Positions 5,387 through 5,817 of a stretch of 5,817 bases of DNA are shown here, one piece after another. This DNA is from Pseudomonadota bacterium. Lineage in GTDB: Bacteria > Desulfobacterota > Desulfobulbia > Desulfobulbales > JAGXFP01. The DNA lies in contig DAOVJK010000211.1 of assembly GCA_030673265.1 (NCBI GenBank), positions 1-5,817 of the forward strand, given 5' to 3'. The notes beneath the pieces were generated by a model that made no database searches, had not been told where the DNA came from, and worked only from the letters and a program-made list of their open reading frames with translations. The translations under genes were made by a program, and so were the position numbers. Numbering within the stretch: the first letter of the stretch is position 1; each line of letters starts with the position of its first letter.

Positions 5387-5817
5387 TGTCTATTAACCAT
5401 TATTTAAAAGACCGTTTGGGACAAAGAGAGCAATCCTTGTTTTTCAACAGCAACCGAAAAATAATAGAGGGATTTTTTACAAAGGCGAGTCAGGCTGCAA
5501 GTGCCTCTCGGCAAATGATTCTTGAAGACGGCAGCACTTTTGAACTGTGGTTAAATTCCCAGGGCGAGTCAGATAACTGGGAAATCTATGCTACCGTTGC
5601 CGGCGTCTTTCTTAATTTACAGGAGAAGGAAGGAACTGTTACTGACAAACAGTTCCGCAAATTGATCAGCTCGGTTAGTAAGCGTTTCCGGGCATGGAAC
5701 CCGTCCGCCGAACAAGCTTTTTATGATCTTGCTGATTTTGTGGTGAATTCCCATGAGAGTGGCGTTGATTCCGTTTCTGCGACCGGTCTATGGATGATCT
5801 GCAAAGCAAAAAAAGGG
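5365..5817 (+). CDS. Unrecognised protein, N-terminal 151 residues (runs off the window)
   Basis: The frame from ATG 5365 stays open to the last base; an in-frame stop at 5344-5346 limits any upstream extension. The product begins MSWRVGNLSINHYLKD and shows no signal peptide or membrane segment, so it should be cytosolic. Residues 31-50 look helical and Ala/Ser-rich (RKIIEGFFTKASQAASASRQ). A likely beta segment MILEDGSTFELWLNS (51-65) follows, then YATVAGVFLNLQ (75-86), a Lys/Arg-rich helix KQFRKLISSVSKRFRAW (95-111) and EQAFYDLADFVVNS (116-129). I recognise no family. The start is uncertain: no Shine-Dalgarno precedes 5365, and downstream alternatives are TTG 5386, TTG 5437 and ATG 5515. The balanced residue composition and 450 bases without a stop support a real gene. 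Confidence 0.7.
   Translation, partial: MSWRVGNLSINHYLKDRLGQREQSLFFNSNRKIIEGFFTKASQAASASRQMILEDGSTFELWLNSQGESDNWEIYATVAGVFLNLQEKEGTVTDKQFRKLISSVSKRFRAWNPSAEQAFYDLADFVVNSHESGVDSVSATGLWMICKAKKG

Overview
The window looks like a stretch of chromosome from a Gram-negative bacterium. A desulfobacterial or other deltaproteobacterial host is my best guess, based on the overall flavour of the proteins and the transposase remnant; no gene here fixes the taxonomy. All supported genes lie on the + strand. They are separated by unusually long gaps (about 105 to 450 bases), so this reads as a row of single-gene units rather than one operon.

Layout. Bases 1-193 hold the decayed C-terminal end of what looks like an IS200-like/REP-associated (Y1) transposase. 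Bases 217-271 hold a striking double operator: two copies, in opposite orientation, of an 18-bp near-palindrome. A Fic-domain AMP-transferase gene (392-1519) follows; it has an N-terminal inhibitory motif and a C-terminal winged helix. Downstream of it are a long hairpin (1598-1639) and a gene-poor stretch of about 450 bases with a mosaic feel. Then comes a small secreted basic protein (1974-2312) with its own plausible promoter, a complex inverted repeat (2347-2404) and a clear rho-independent terminator (2458-2488).

The second half is more housekeeping-like. It has a stand-alone RNase H-fold protein with all acidic catalytic residues (2703-3179), a YhcH/YjgK/YiaL (EbgC-like) sugar-metabolism protein (3292-3747), a BaiN/YhiN/HI0933-type FAD-dependent oxidoreductase (3994-5208) behind a leader with two inverted repeats, and the first 151 codons of an unrecognised cytosolic-looking protein (5365 to the window end).

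The genes do not form an obvious pathway. The most noteworthy unit is the Fic gene with its upstream paired operator: an adenylyltransferase carrying its own DNA-binding-type domain beside a symmetrical repressor-like site suggests a self-regulated module, which is inference. I see no CRISPR array, tRNA, rRNA or intact mobile element, and nothing I can defend as a wholly new multi-gene system.
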